This document shows positions 17,570 through 25,439 of a DNA stretch of 64,000 nt, piece by piece. The stretch comes from an uncultured Alphaproteobacteria bacterium (lineage in GTDB: Bacteria > Pseudomonadota > Alphaproteobacteria > HIMB59 > GCA-002718135): assembly GCA_902621305.1 (NCBI GenBank), contig CACNLM010000004.1, positions 54,488 to 118,487 of the forward strand, read 5' to 3'. The position numbers and the translations under genes were made by a program. Under the pieces are notes generated by a model. It worked only from the letters and a program-made list of their open reading frames with translations. It did not search any database and had not been told where the DNA came from. The stretch's first letter is position 1; the number at the start of each line of letters is the position of its first letter.

Positions 17570-18394
17570 ATGTACGTAGATAGTCATCAACATTTTTGGA
17601 AACTTGCAAGAGGAGATTATTTATGGATGACTCCAGATATGAAAGTTTTATATAAAGATTTTTTTCCGGAAGATCTTGAACCGTTAATTAAAGATAAAAA
17701 TATAACCCAAACAGTTATTGTTCAAGCAGCGGATACAGTAGCAGAAACAGAATTCACCTTAAGTTTAGCATCCAAGCATGATTTTATTGCAGGTGTTGTT
17801 GGTTGGGTTGATTTAGATAACGATAAAGCTAAGGATGATATTGATAAACTTTGTGAAAGTAATTTTTTAAAAGGTTTCAGACCAATGATACATGATATTC
17901 AAGATGACGAATGGATGTTAAAAGAAAATCTCAGTGAAAATTTAAAATATATGAATAAAAAAAATTTAACATTTGACGCCTTAGTTAGGCCAAATCATCT
18001 TAAGCACCTAATAAAATTTGTAAATAAATATGATTTTCTACCAGTCGTAATAGATCATATTGCTAAACCCTTAATTATAAATTCAGAAATTGATGAATGG
18101 AAAAAAGATATGACTGAATTATCAAAGGCTAATAACGTTCATTGTAAATTTTCAGGAATTGTTACTGAAGTGGGTAAAGATTATAAAAAAAATCAATTAG
18201 ATCCTTATATAGATTTTATTCTCAATTTATTTGGTCCAGATAAATTAATGTGGGGAAGTGATTGGCCCGTATTAACTATGGCAGATTCATATGGAAATTG
18301 GTTTGATTTAGCTATGGATTATTGCTCCTCTTTCTCGGAAGATGAAAAAAACAAAATTTTTTCATTAAATGCAAAAAATTTTTACAATCTTTAA
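17570..18394 (+). CDS. L-fuconolactone hydrolase (amidohydrolase family)
   Basis: Hydrolyses L-fucono-lactone to L-fuconate. Amidohydrolase-2 fold: metal motif DSHQHFWKLARGDYLWM at the N terminus, VIDHIAKPL (His) in the middle, and LMWGSDWPVL with the catalytic Asp near the C terminus; ends normally with NAKNFYNL. 274 residues, full length. Follows fucD without spacer (TAAATG). The product order dehydrogenase-dehydratase-lactonase differs from reaction order, as is common in these operons. Immediately downstream the DNA switches to a truncated permease. Confidence 0.9.
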   Translation: MYVDSHQHFWKLARGDYLWMTPDMKVLYKDFFPEDLEPLIKDKNITQTVIVQAADTVAETEFTLSLASKHDFIAGVVGWVDLDNDKAKDDIDKLCESNFLKGFRPMIHDIQDDEWMLKENLSENLKYMNKKNLTFDALVRPNHLKHLIKFVNKYDFLPVVIDHIAKPLIINSEIDEWKKDMTELSKANNVHCKFSGIVTEVGKDYKKNQLDPYIDFILNLFGPDKLMWGSDWPVLTMADSYGNWFDLAMDYCSSFSEDEKNKIFSLNAKNFYNL

Positions 18395-18906
18395 TTTTCT
18401 TTTATTTCCTTCTAGGAATGATGATACCGCCACAAGTAATATTAATTCCTGCATTTAAAATAATGAATACAATTGGTTTGGTTAATACATATTTTGCGGT
18501 AATATTTACTTACTTAGCCTGGGTTCCTTTTGCTATATTTTTTTTCAGAGCTTATTTTCTTGGAATACCTAAAGATTTAATTGAAGCTGCAAAAATTGAT
18601 GCGGCATCTGACTTAGTAATATTTTTTCAAATCATGATGCCTTTAGCTAAACCTGCTGTTGTTACAGTTGCAATAATTTACTTTGTTTGGATATTTAATG
18701 ATTTTATGTGGCCTTTAATTTATTTAAATGATCACGATCTCAGAACAGTAACTCTTGGAATGATGTCCTTCCAAGGAAAATATAGTGGAGCTACAACTTT
18801 AAAAACTGTAGCTTTAATGTTAGCCACAATGCCACCAATGATAGTATTCCTAATATTTAGAAATCAAATTCAAAGTGGGCTTGTTGATGGTGCCTTAAAA
18901 AGATAG
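18395..18906 (+). pseudogene. 5'-truncated MalG-type (CUT1) sugar permease remnant
   Basis: Encodes only the C-terminal part of a carbohydrate permease normally around 275-280 residues. The homologous sequence begins just after the lactonase stop, reading IFFYFLLGMMIPPQVILIP in frame with the ORF-track protein (first ATG 18418). It keeps the coupling EAA loop (EAAKIDAASDLVIFFQIMMPLAKPA) and the C-terminal NQIQSGLVDGALKR. About 110 N-terminal residues, including the first membrane helices, are absent, and the frame upstream meets a stop at 18343. This looks like a deletion junction that fused the tail of a malG-like gene to the fucose operon. The fragment has no other lesion, so it may be recent or still translated. 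No malF or binding protein accompanies it. Confidence 0.85.
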
Positions 18907-18915
18907 GAGAATAAT

Positions 18916-20379
18916 ATGAGTATAGGAATGCAATATCAATCTACATGGGAGTCTATAAAACAACATACAACTCCTAGTTGGTTTAAAAAAGCTAAATATG
19001 GAATTTATGCCCATTGGGGACCTTACTCAGTTCCTGCGGCTGGACCAAATGTTACATGGTATCCTTATTGGATGTATAGAGAACCGAGTCCACAATTTGA
19101 TCATCATGTTAAACATTTTGGTCATCCTTCAAAATTTGGATACAAAGATTTCATTCCAATGTTTACTGCAGAAAAGTTTGATGCAGAAGAATGGGCAGAT
19201 TTATATTCCCGCTCAGGTGCAAAATTTGCCGGTCCTGTAGCAGAACATCATGATGGATTTCCAATGTGGGACTGTTCCGACACTGAATGGTGCGCTTCTA
19301 AAATGGGCCCAAAAAGAGATGTTGTTGGAGAATTAGAAAAAGCAATTAGAGATAAAGGTATGAAATATATGGTTGCAATGCACCATGCTGAAAATTGGTA
19401 TTTTTTTCCTCATTGGAATAAAGACTTTGATACTTCAAAAAAAGAATTTGAAGGCTTATATGGAGAACTTCACAATTTAGATAATAGTGATAACCAGGCA
19501 ATATATCCAGATCATTGGGGTAGAAAGACAGAATATCAAGATAAACCTAGTAAAGCTTTTCATGATCGTTGGTTAAATAGATTAAAAGAAGTAGTAGATA
19601 ATTACCGACCAGATTATGTTTGGTTTGATTTTGGTATTAGATATATTCATGAAAAATATAAAAAAGATTTTCTTTCATATTACTATAATAAAGAGAAAGA
19701 ATGGGATAGTGAAGTTGTAGTATCATATAAATGGCATGACTTACCTCCTGGTTCTGGCTTATTGGATCTTGAATTGGGAAGAGAGTCTGAATTAACACAT
19801 TATGACTGGATAACAGATACTACAGTCCACGATGGAAGTGCATGGGCATATATGAAAGATTCAGAATACAAATCAACAACTGATTTAGTTCATTACTTGA
19901 TAGATAATGTAAGTAAAAATGGATACATGCTCTTAAATATAGGACCAAAACCTGATGGAACAATTCCAGATGAAGATAAAAGTCTTTTAGAAGGTATTGG
20001 AAAGTGGCTCGAGGTAAGTGGAGAAGCGATTTTTGATACTGAGACTTGGGATAAATATGGAGAAGGAACAACAGAAATGACAGAAGCTGGTCCATTTTCT
20101 GATAATCGTGCAAAGCTTAAATATACAGCTCAAGATTTTCGTTTTACTACTAAAGGAAATTCACTTTATGCGACTGCATTAGGTTGGCCAAGTAAAGATT
20201 TTACATTAGAAAGTATGGATAAACTCTTTGATAATGAGGTTGAGTCAGTTGAGCTTCTTGGTAGCAATGAAAAAGTTGAATGGAAACAAACAAAAGACGG
20301 TCTTCATATTTCTAGACCTGATAATAAGCCATGTGACCATGCAGTTAGTTTCAAAATCAATAGAAAGGAAAATCTTTAA
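18916..20379 (+). CDS. Alpha-L-fucosidase, GH29, predicted cytoplasmic
   Basis: Retaining exo-fucosidase releasing L-fucose from fucosylated glycans or glycosides. GH29 blocks: WFKKAKYGIYAHWGPYSVPA near the N terminus, KFAGPVAEHHDGFPMWDC, and YVWFDFG with candidate nucleophile Asp238; GYMLLNIGPKPDG follows, and a small C-terminal beta domain. 487 residues. The N terminus (MSIGMQYQSTW) has no signal peptide or lipobox, so it should act in the cytoplasm on imported substrate, unlike most secreted or periplasmic GH29 enzymes. AGGAG six bases upstream supports the start. The MalG remnant directly precedes it. Confidence 0.93.
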   Translation: MSIGMQYQSTWESIKQHTTPSWFKKAKYGIYAHWGPYSVPAAGPNVTWYPYWMYREPSPQFDHHVKHFGHPSKFGYKDFIPMFTAEKFDAEEWADLYSRSGAKFAGPVAEHHDGFPMWDCSDTEWCASKMGPKRDVVGELEKAIRDKGMKYMVAMHHAENWYFFPHWNKDFDTSKKEFEGLYGELHNLDNSDNQAIYPDHWGRKTEYQDKPSKAFHDRWLNRLKEVVDNYRPDYVWFDFGIRYIHEKYKKDFLSYYYNKEKEWDSEVVVSYKWHDLPPGSGLLDLELGRESELTHYDWITDTTVHDGSAWAYMKDSEYKSTTDLVHYLIDNVSKNGYMLLNIGPKPDGTIPDEDKSLLEGIGKWLEVSGEAIFDTETWDKYGEGTTEMTEAGPFSDNRAKLKYTAQDFRFTTKGNSLYATALGWPSKDFTLESMDKLFDNEVESVELLGSNEKVEWKQTKDGLHISRPDNKPCDHAVSFKINRKENL

Positions 20380-20703
20380 ATGATACGATTAGGTATGACT
20401 CTTGGTGTTAGAGAAGATAAAATTGATGAATACAAAAGATTGCATGCAAATGTATGGCCAGAAATTTTAGATAATTTGACAGAGCTTAATTTTAAAAACT
20501 TTTCTATCTATTTACATAAAAACACACTATTTGGTTACATGGAATATCACGGTGACGATCTTGAAAGAGACAACAAATTAATGGCAGCAAATCCTAAGGT
20601 ACAAGAATGGTGGAGTTTATGTGGACCATGTCAAGTTCCAGATCCAAATAGGAAAAAAGGTGAATGGTGGTCAATAATGGAAGAGGTTTTTCACCACGAT
20701 TAA
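20380..20703 (+). CDS. L-rhamnose/L-fucose mutarotase (RhaM family)
   Basis: Interconverts sugar anomers so the dehydrogenase receives the right one. RhaM/YiiL family: MIRLGMTLGVREDKIDEYKRLH at the N terminus (active-site His in KRLHANVWPEI), NFSIYLHKNTLFGYMEY, and the Trp pair in VQEWWSL; 107 residues, full length. Starts directly at the fucosidase stop. RhaM homologues in fucose operons serve as L-fucose mutarotases; here fucose is the likelier ligand because no rhamnose genes are present. Confidence 0.88.
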   Translation: MIRLGMTLGVREDKIDEYKRLHANVWPEILDNLTELNFKNFSIYLHKNTLFGYMEYHGDDLERDNKLMAANPKVQEWWSLCGPCQVPDPNRKKGEWWSIMEEVFHHD

Positions 20704-20712
20704 TATAAAAAT

Positions 20713-21609
20713 ATGAAAATAAACGTATGCTCAATCGGTGAAGCTATGATAGAGATTTCAAATATAAAAAATAGTTTGTACAATCAATCTTTTGCTGGTG
20801 ATACACTTAATTTTTGTAATTATCTTGATAAGAAAAAATTAAAAGCTTTTTTTTTAAGTGCCATAGGAAAATCTGAAATTAATCAATCGTTTTTAGATTT
20901 TGTAAAATCTAAAAAAATATCAACAAAATATATAAAACAAATTAATAAATTTGAAGCGGGATTATATTTAATTAAAAATAAAGATAATGGAGAAAAGCAA
21001 TTTTTTTATTGGAGAGATGAAAGTGCAGCAAAACAATACTTCAATAATATTGATTTCTTAAATTTATTTAAAGAGCTTAAAAATTTTGATTATATTTATT
21101 TTTCTGGCATAACTCTATCAATAATACATATATCAAAACTAAATAATTTTATTAAATTATTAAAGCTATTAAATAATAAAAAAATAAAAATTGTTTTTGA
21201 TTTGAATATTCGCCCAAGTCGATGGAATAAAAAAAATTTAAATATTTTTTTAGACTCAGTCCTAAAATTGGTAGATATATGTTTTTTATCCGGTGAAGAT
21301 ATGAATTATTGGAAAAACAAAAGCAATATCAAGTCTTATGAGCAAATAGTAAGGAAATATAAGATAAAACACAGTATATTCAGAAAAAATGCTGAATATA
21401 CATACGTATTTCTTAATAAAACTAGATATGTTTTTAAGAATAAATTACTTAAAAAGGTGGTTGATACTTCAGGTGCTGGCGATGGATTTAATGCTGCTTA
21501 TTTATCTAATTTTATTGTAAATAATGATCCAGTTTTAGCATTAAAAGCTGGCAGCAGTTTAGGTTCTAAAATAGTAATGAAAAAAGGCGCTATTGTAGAT
21601 GTTAAATAA
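20713..21609 (+). CDS. kdgK: 2-keto-3-deoxygluconate kinase (PfkB family)
   Basis: Phosphorylates KDG to KDPG. PfkB/ribokinase fold: N-terminal SIGEAMIEIS, QSFAGDTLNFCNYL, KQFFYWRDESAAKQYF, FDLNIRPSRW, and the catalytic-base motif DTSGAGDGFNAAYL. 298 residues, typical of KdgK. Overlaps eda by 11 bases, confirming the Entner-Doudoroff exit of the uronate route. The fucose branch could also use it only if 2-keto-3-deoxyfuconate lacked the 6-hydroxyl requirement; a 6-deoxy sugar cannot be phosphorylated at C6, so this gene serves the uronate branch. Confidence 0.88.
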   Translation: MKINVCSIGEAMIEISNIKNSLYNQSFAGDTLNFCNYLDKKKLKAFFLSAIGKSEINQSFLDFVKSKKISTKYIKQINKFEAGLYLIKNKDNGEKQFFYWRDESAAKQYFNNIDFLNLFKELKNFDYIYFSGITLSIIHISKLNNFIKLLKLLNNKKIKIVFDLNIRPSRWNKKNLNIFLDSVLKLVDICFLSGEDMNYWKNKSNIKSYEQIVRKYKIKHSIFRKNAEYTYVFLNKTRYVFKNKLLKKVVDTSGAGDGFNAAYLSNFIVNNDPVLALKAGSSLGSKIVMKKGAIVDVK

Positions 21610-22159
21610 TCAATTAAAATCTGAGCTCCACAAACAACAATTATTACCAATTTTAAATACAACAAATCTGGAGAGTGATATTGAAAGATTAAAAAAATAT
21701 TTAAATCAAAATAAATCAATTGAATATATAGAGATAACATTAAGAGAAAAAGAATCGTTTTCTATTGCTGTAGAATTAAAAAAATACTTTTCAGATTGTA
21801 AATTTGGACTAGGCTCTGTTTTAACGAAAGAAGATTTAGTCAGAGGTCAAGATCATAATTTTAATTTTTATGTTTCCCCTGGTATTATTGAAGAAATATT
21901 AGAAATGAAAAATCCATTCTATATTCCAGGAGCCGAGACGGTTAGTGAATTCATATATCTTAGTAAAAAAGGTTATGAAATAATTAAATTTTTCCCAGCT
22001 AATTTAAATGGAGAAAATAAAAAATTACAATCTATTAAAAATATTTTAAGGAATATAAAATTCATACCAACAGGTGGTGTCAATAAAGATAATATTGATA
22101 AATATCTAAATTTGAAAAATGTATTATGTGTTGGAACTTCTAATTTTGAAGAATTTTAA
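21599..22159 (+). CDS. eda: KDPG aldolase
   Basis: Cleaves 2-keto-3-deoxy-6-phosphogluconate to pyruvate and glyceraldehyde-3-phosphate. Class I aldolase with general-base Glu in YIEITLREKE, Schiff-base Lys in IKFFPANLNG, the FIPTGGVN phosphate-binding block and FGLGSVLTKEDL. 186 residues, slightly short of E. coli Eda (213) because the C-terminal helix is trimmed. Last gene of the plus-strand island; its stop overlaps the convergent ureohydrolase gene by four bases. Confidence 0.9.
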   Translation: MLNNQLKSELHKQQLLPILNTTNLESDIERLKKYLNQNKSIEYIEITLREKESFSIAVELKKYFSDCKFGLGSVLTKEDLVRGQDHNFNFYVSPGIIEEILEMKNPFYIPGAETVSEFIYLSKKGYEIIKFFPANLNGENKKLQSIKNILRNIKFIPTGGVNKDNIDKYLNLKNVLCVGTSNFEEF

Positions 22160-23094
22160 TTTGCCTTTGTCATTGTGCAAAGTATTTCAAATGCAATTGT
22201 TGCTCCAACTAATGAAGTCATATTATTAACATCAAATGGAGGAGAAACTTCTACTACATCACCACCTACAAAATTAATATTCTTTAGTGCCCTTATAATA
22301 GTTTGCGCTTCTCTTACATTAAACCCCCCAACTTCAGGAGTTCCAGTCCCTGGTGCGAAAGTTGGGTCTATTCCATCTATATCAAATGTAAAATAAGTAT
22401 CTGTTGTCGCTAGAACTTCATAAATTTTTTCAATACATTTATTAAATCCCATTTCATAATAATCATCTATAGTAATTATAGTTACACCTTGTTCTCTAGC
22501 CCAACTCAAATCTTCAGGGTCATATAAAGCACCACGAAGACCAAGGATTACATATTTTTTTGGATCTATCAGATTTTCTTCTATAGCTCTTCTAAATGGT
22601 GTGCCATGCGTATATTTAAATCCTCCAAAATAGGTATCCCAAGTATCAGAATGAGAATCAAACTGAAATAAACCTAAAGGTTTTTCTTTCGCAATACCTC
22701 TAAGAATTGGTAGGCTAATTAAATGATCACCTCCAATTGATAATGGTATTGTTTTGGAATTATAAATATTCGAGTAAAATTTTTCTATTTTACTTAAACT
22801 ATCATTTAAGTCTGCTGGATTTACCGGACAATCACCAATATCTGCAACATTAAATTTATCATAAGGGCTCCTAAGTGAAATAGGGTGATAAAGCCTTACA
22901 AGTGATGATGAATTTCTAATTTCTCTTGGACCATGTCTAGCCCCAGGTCTATTAGTAGTTCCTCCATCCCATGGTACACCTGCAATACAGTAGTCTAATT
23001 TATTTAAATCTTTCACAACAGGTAAACGAAAAAAAGTAGCAACATCAGCAAAGCGAGGAGTTTCCATACTAGATAGAGGTTTAATTTGAGTCAT
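22156..23094 (-). CDS. Ureohydrolase (agmatinase/guanidino-acid hydrolase family)
   Basis: Mn-dependent hydrolysis of a guanidino compound to urea and an amine. 312 residues. Metal ligands are in LSIGGDHLIS, FDSHSDTWD and TFDIDGIDPTFAPGTGTPE. The second motif carries Ser where arginase and agmatinase have DAHxD. TTNRPGARHGPREIR near residue 45 is typical of agmatinase-like enzymes. Substrate could be agmatine, guanidinobutyrate or guanidinopropionate; no urease genes are nearby. Convergent with eda and divergent from the peroxiredoxin. Confidence 0.88.
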   Translation of the reverse strand: MTQIKPLSSMETPRFADVATFFRLPVVKDLNKLDYCIAGVPWDGGTTNRPGARHGPREIRNSSSLVRLYHPISLRSPYDKFNVADIGDCPVNPADLNDSLSKIEKFYSNIYNSKTIPLSIGGDHLISLPILRGIAKEKPLGLFQFDSHSDTWDTYFGGFKYTHGTPFRRAIEENLIDPKKYVILGLRGALYDPEDLSWAREQGVTIITIDDYYEMGFNKCIEKIYEVLATTDTYFTFDIDGIDPTFAPGTGTPEVGGFNVREAQTIIRALKNINFVGGDVVEVSPPFDVNNMTSLVGATIAFEILCTMTKAN

Positions 23095-23142
23095 AAAAGT
23101 ATCTTATGTTATATAGAGTTGGATTATACAAGACAAATTAAT

Positions 23143-23685
23143 ATGGATTATAGCAAATTTCCTAAACCACAAAATGATGGAAAAGCTGATCATCTTTTAA
23201 ATAAGTTTTTACCAGATATTTCTCTTAAAAATCAACAGGGAAATCAATTAAAAATAAAAAGGTCTGACACTTTTCGTTTAGTTTTATATTTTTATCCTAT
23301 GACAGGTAATCCAAATGAAAGTTTACCTAAAAATTGGAATCAAACACCAGGAGCTATTGGGTGTACTGTGCAGACCTGTAGTTTTAGAGATAATTACGAA
23401 GAATTAATCAAACTAAATGCACTGCCTATAGGAATATCCACTCAAACAATAGATTATATTAAGGAAATGACAGATAGATTAGTAATTCCTTACGATGTTT
23501 TAAGTGATTCAGAAAATATTTTGCTCAATTCATTAAAAATGCCACATTTTGAAATTGAAAACAAAATTTATTTCAAAAGATTAACTCTTATTGTGGAAAA
23601 AGATATTGTTAAAAAAGTATTCTACCCTATTTTTCCTCCTAACAAACATATAAATGAAGTTTTACAATGGCTAAAAGCAAACTAA
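23143..23685 (+). CDS. Peroxiredoxin, AhpC/TSA (BCP-like)
   Basis: Thiol peroxidase reducing H2O2 or organic peroxides. The active-site segment is NQTPGAIGCTVQTCSFRDNYEEL, aligning with the PGxTxxCT...FRD of BCP-type peroxiredoxins, with a second Cys four residues after the peroxidatic one. I choose ATG 23143 (MDYSKFPKP). The ORF-track start at 23086 would overlap the divergent ureohydrolase start and adds a non-homologous extension. About 180 residues. The PMTGNPNESLPKNWN insertion is longer than in standard BCP. Its 3' end overlaps the next gene by 19 bases. Confidence 0.82.
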   Translation: MDYSKFPKPQNDGKADHLLNKFLPDISLKNQQGNQLKIKRSDTFRLVLYFYPMTGNPNESLPKNWNQTPGAIGCTVQTCSFRDNYEELIKLNALPIGISTQTIDYIKEMTDRLVIPYDVLSDSENILLNSLKMPHFEIENKIYFKRLTLIVEKDIVKKVFYPIFPPNKHINEVLQWLKAN

Positions 23686-24002
23686 CTATTTTTTTATTTT
23701 CTGTATTTTTGTTTTTTTCCAACCTGTCAATAGCTAATCCAAATATAGATCAATGGCTAGAATCAGAGAAATCTTATAAAGATCTTATTAATGAAGGATT
23801 TGAAGTAAAGAGCTACGCAATAAGTGATATAGAGGTTGGAAATGATTTAACAATTATCTTATTTGTTACTGTTCTCCAAAAAGATAATGAATTATATGAG
23901 TGTCAGGAATATCAAACTATAGATAAAAATGTTGAGACTTTAGATATGAACTTAATATGTAAAGAATTAGTTCAACCTTATGAAAGAGGTATAGGAACTT
24001 AG
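23667..24002 (+). CDS. Small secreted protein of unknown function
   Basis: 111 residues with a clear Sec signal peptide (KSKLTIFLFSVFLFFSNLSIAN, cleavage after SIA). The mature part is about 88 residues, acidic, with two Cys (LYECQEYQT and NLICKELVQ) that could form a disulphide in the periplasm. I do not recognise the family. Overlaps the peroxiredoxin 3' end and the convergent NUDIX gene by four bases. Its downstream position suggests co-expression with the peroxiredoxin; function not assignable. Confidence 0.7.
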   Translation: MAKSKLTIFLFSVFLFFSNLSIANPNIDQWLESEKSYKDLINEGFEVKSYAISDIEVGNDLTIILFVTVLQKDNELYECQEYQTIDKNVETLDMNLICKELVQPYERGIGT

Positions 24003-24580
24003 GTTCGTTCAATATTTAAAAAAAACCATTGTAATGCTATTAGTGTAAGCCCATTTAAAATTTTTTTTTTATTCATCTTTATTTTTACTTCATCAAAACT
24101 ATAACTTTTAACTAATATATCCTCATTTTCATTATCTAGACCTCTTATAATTTCTTTATTTGGTGCAATTACCTCACCTAAAAAAAGATTATAAAAAGAT
24201 TCTGATGATCCTGGAGCAGGAAAGTAACCTTGTATAGATGTAAGATTGCTTACTTCACATCCAGTTTCTTCCAAGCATTCTCTCTTTGCGGTATCTTCTG
24301 GAGTTTCACCAGGGTCAATTATTCCAGCAACTATTTCATCTAGATAATTTTGATTATCTTTAGAAATTGTCCCTGGTCTGAACTGTTGAATTAAAACAAT
24401 TTTTTTATTTATAGGGTCATATGGTAAGACTGCAGATACTTGTGCACCACCAAATAACTCCCTTTTTATTTCATTACTCCAATCTCCGTTATATTTTTTG
24501 TATTTAAGAGTAACTTCATTCATTTTAAAGAAACCATCGTGAATATTCTTTTTATCTAAAATTTTAAATTTTGAGCTCAT
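23999..24580 (-). CDS. nudF: NUDIX hydrolase, ADP-ribose pyrophosphatase type
   Basis: Hydrolyses ADP-ribose or related nucleoside diphosphate sugars. The complete Nudix box is GIIDPGETPEDTAKRECLEETG, preceded by VLIQQFRPGTI and followed by YFPAPGSSESFYNLFLGE, a pattern of NudF-type enzymes. 193 residues, full length. Divergent from msrA across a 40-base spacer. Confidence 0.88.
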   Translation of the reverse strand: MSSKFKILDKKNIHDGFFKMNEVTLKYKKYNGDWSNEIKRELFGGAQVSAVLPYDPINKKIVLIQQFRPGTISKDNQNYLDEIVAGIIDPGETPEDTAKRECLEETGCEVSNLTSIQGYFPAPGSSESFYNLFLGEVIAPNKEIIRGLDNENEDILVKSYSFDEVKIKMNKKKILNGLTLIALQWFFLNIERT

Positions 24581-24620
24581 AAAAATTGATATATTTTATA
24601 TTACATATATATTTATAAAT

Positions 24621-25082
24621 ATGGAAAAAGCATTATTTGGTGCAGGTTGTTTCTGGGGTGTGGAAGAAACATTTTGTAAAACCCCAGGAGTAATAAATAC
24701 CTTAGTTGGTTATTCTGGAGGCGATACTATTAACCCTTCCTATGAAAGTGTTTGCCGAGGAAATACAAATCATACTGAGGTTGTTTTAGTTGAATTTGAT
24801 AATTCTAAAATATCTTATGAAGATCTTTTGATGGTTTTCTGGAAGTGTCATGATCCTACCACATTAAACAGACAAGGTCCCGATATTGGAACACAATATA
24901 GATCAGCGATATATTATTATAACGAAGATCAAAAAAATAAATCTATTCATTCTAAAAATGAATATGCTAAAAGTTCAGGATTAAATATTGTTACTGAAAT
25001 ATCAGTAGCTAAGGAATTCTATAAAGCTGAAGAATATCATCAAAAATATATCCAAAAAACTGGTTTACACTGCGCTATATAG
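24621..25082 (+). CDS. msrA: Peptide-methionine (S)-S-oxide reductase
   Basis: Repairs methionine-S-sulfoxide. Starts MEKALFGAGCFWGVEETF with the catalytic GCFWG; GYSGG, THTEVV-like NHTEVVLVEFD, and QGPDIGTQYRSAIYY blocks follow. 153 residues, a short form lacking the long C-terminal tail; the end GLHCAI retains one possible resolving Cys. A TTGATA/TATATT pair sits so close to the ATG that the transcript may be leaderless, though the region is extremely AT-rich. Confidence 0.93.
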   Translation: MEKALFGAGCFWGVEETFCKTPGVINTLVGYSGGDTINPSYESVCRGNTNHTEVVLVEFDNSKISYEDLLMVFWKCHDPTTLNRQGPDIGTQYRSAIYYYNEDQKNKSIHSKNEYAKSSGLNIVTEISVAKEFYKAEEYHQKYIQKTGLHCAI

Positions 25083-25102
25083 AGTAATTCTTTAGGGAGC
25101 TA

Positions 25103-25285
25103 ATGTCTGTCGATTTTTATTATGCATTTTTAACAGGCTGGGTAATACTTTTATTATTTTGGAGTACTATTGTTTTCTTTATATATTTGAGAAAACCTCC
25201 TAAATCCAAATTAACTAAAAGTTTTGTAATCAAATCCTATCTGTTTTTTTTGGCACTATTGTTTATAATTATATTTTTTCGGTAA
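25103..25285 (+). CDS. Small two-helix membrane protein, unknown
   Basis: 60 residues with two hydrophobic segments (about residues 7-28 and 44-59) separated by a basic loop (LRKPPKSKLTK). AGGGAG at 25094-25099 precedes the ATG, rare in this window and supportive of a real gene. It follows msrA by 20 bases, so it is probably co-transcribed. Family not recognised. Confidence 0.6.
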   Translation: MSVDFYYAFLTGWVILLLFWSTIVFFIYLRKPPKSKLTKSFVIKSYLFFLALLFIIIFFR

Positions 25286-25439
25286 ACCGATTCGTTTTTC
25301 TTATAAATTATGTATCAACATATAGTAGGTCAAAAAGATTAAGATACTAACATATTGATAATTAACAACTTTTTTATATTTAATGTTGAATACTGGTTTT
25401 TTCATAAATATAAACTACCTCGAAATTAATAAAATTATT

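Noticed and set aside
20380-20703. L-rhamnose catabolism, suggested by the RhaM-type mutarotase
   Set aside because: No rhamnose isomerase, kinase, aldolase or rhamnonate dehydratase is present; the adjacent genes are fucose-specific.
25276-25300. Rho-independent terminator after the small membrane protein (TCGG-TAAA-CCGA followed by T-rich DNA)
   Set aside because: Stem is only four base pairs and the T-run is interrupted; too weak to annotate.
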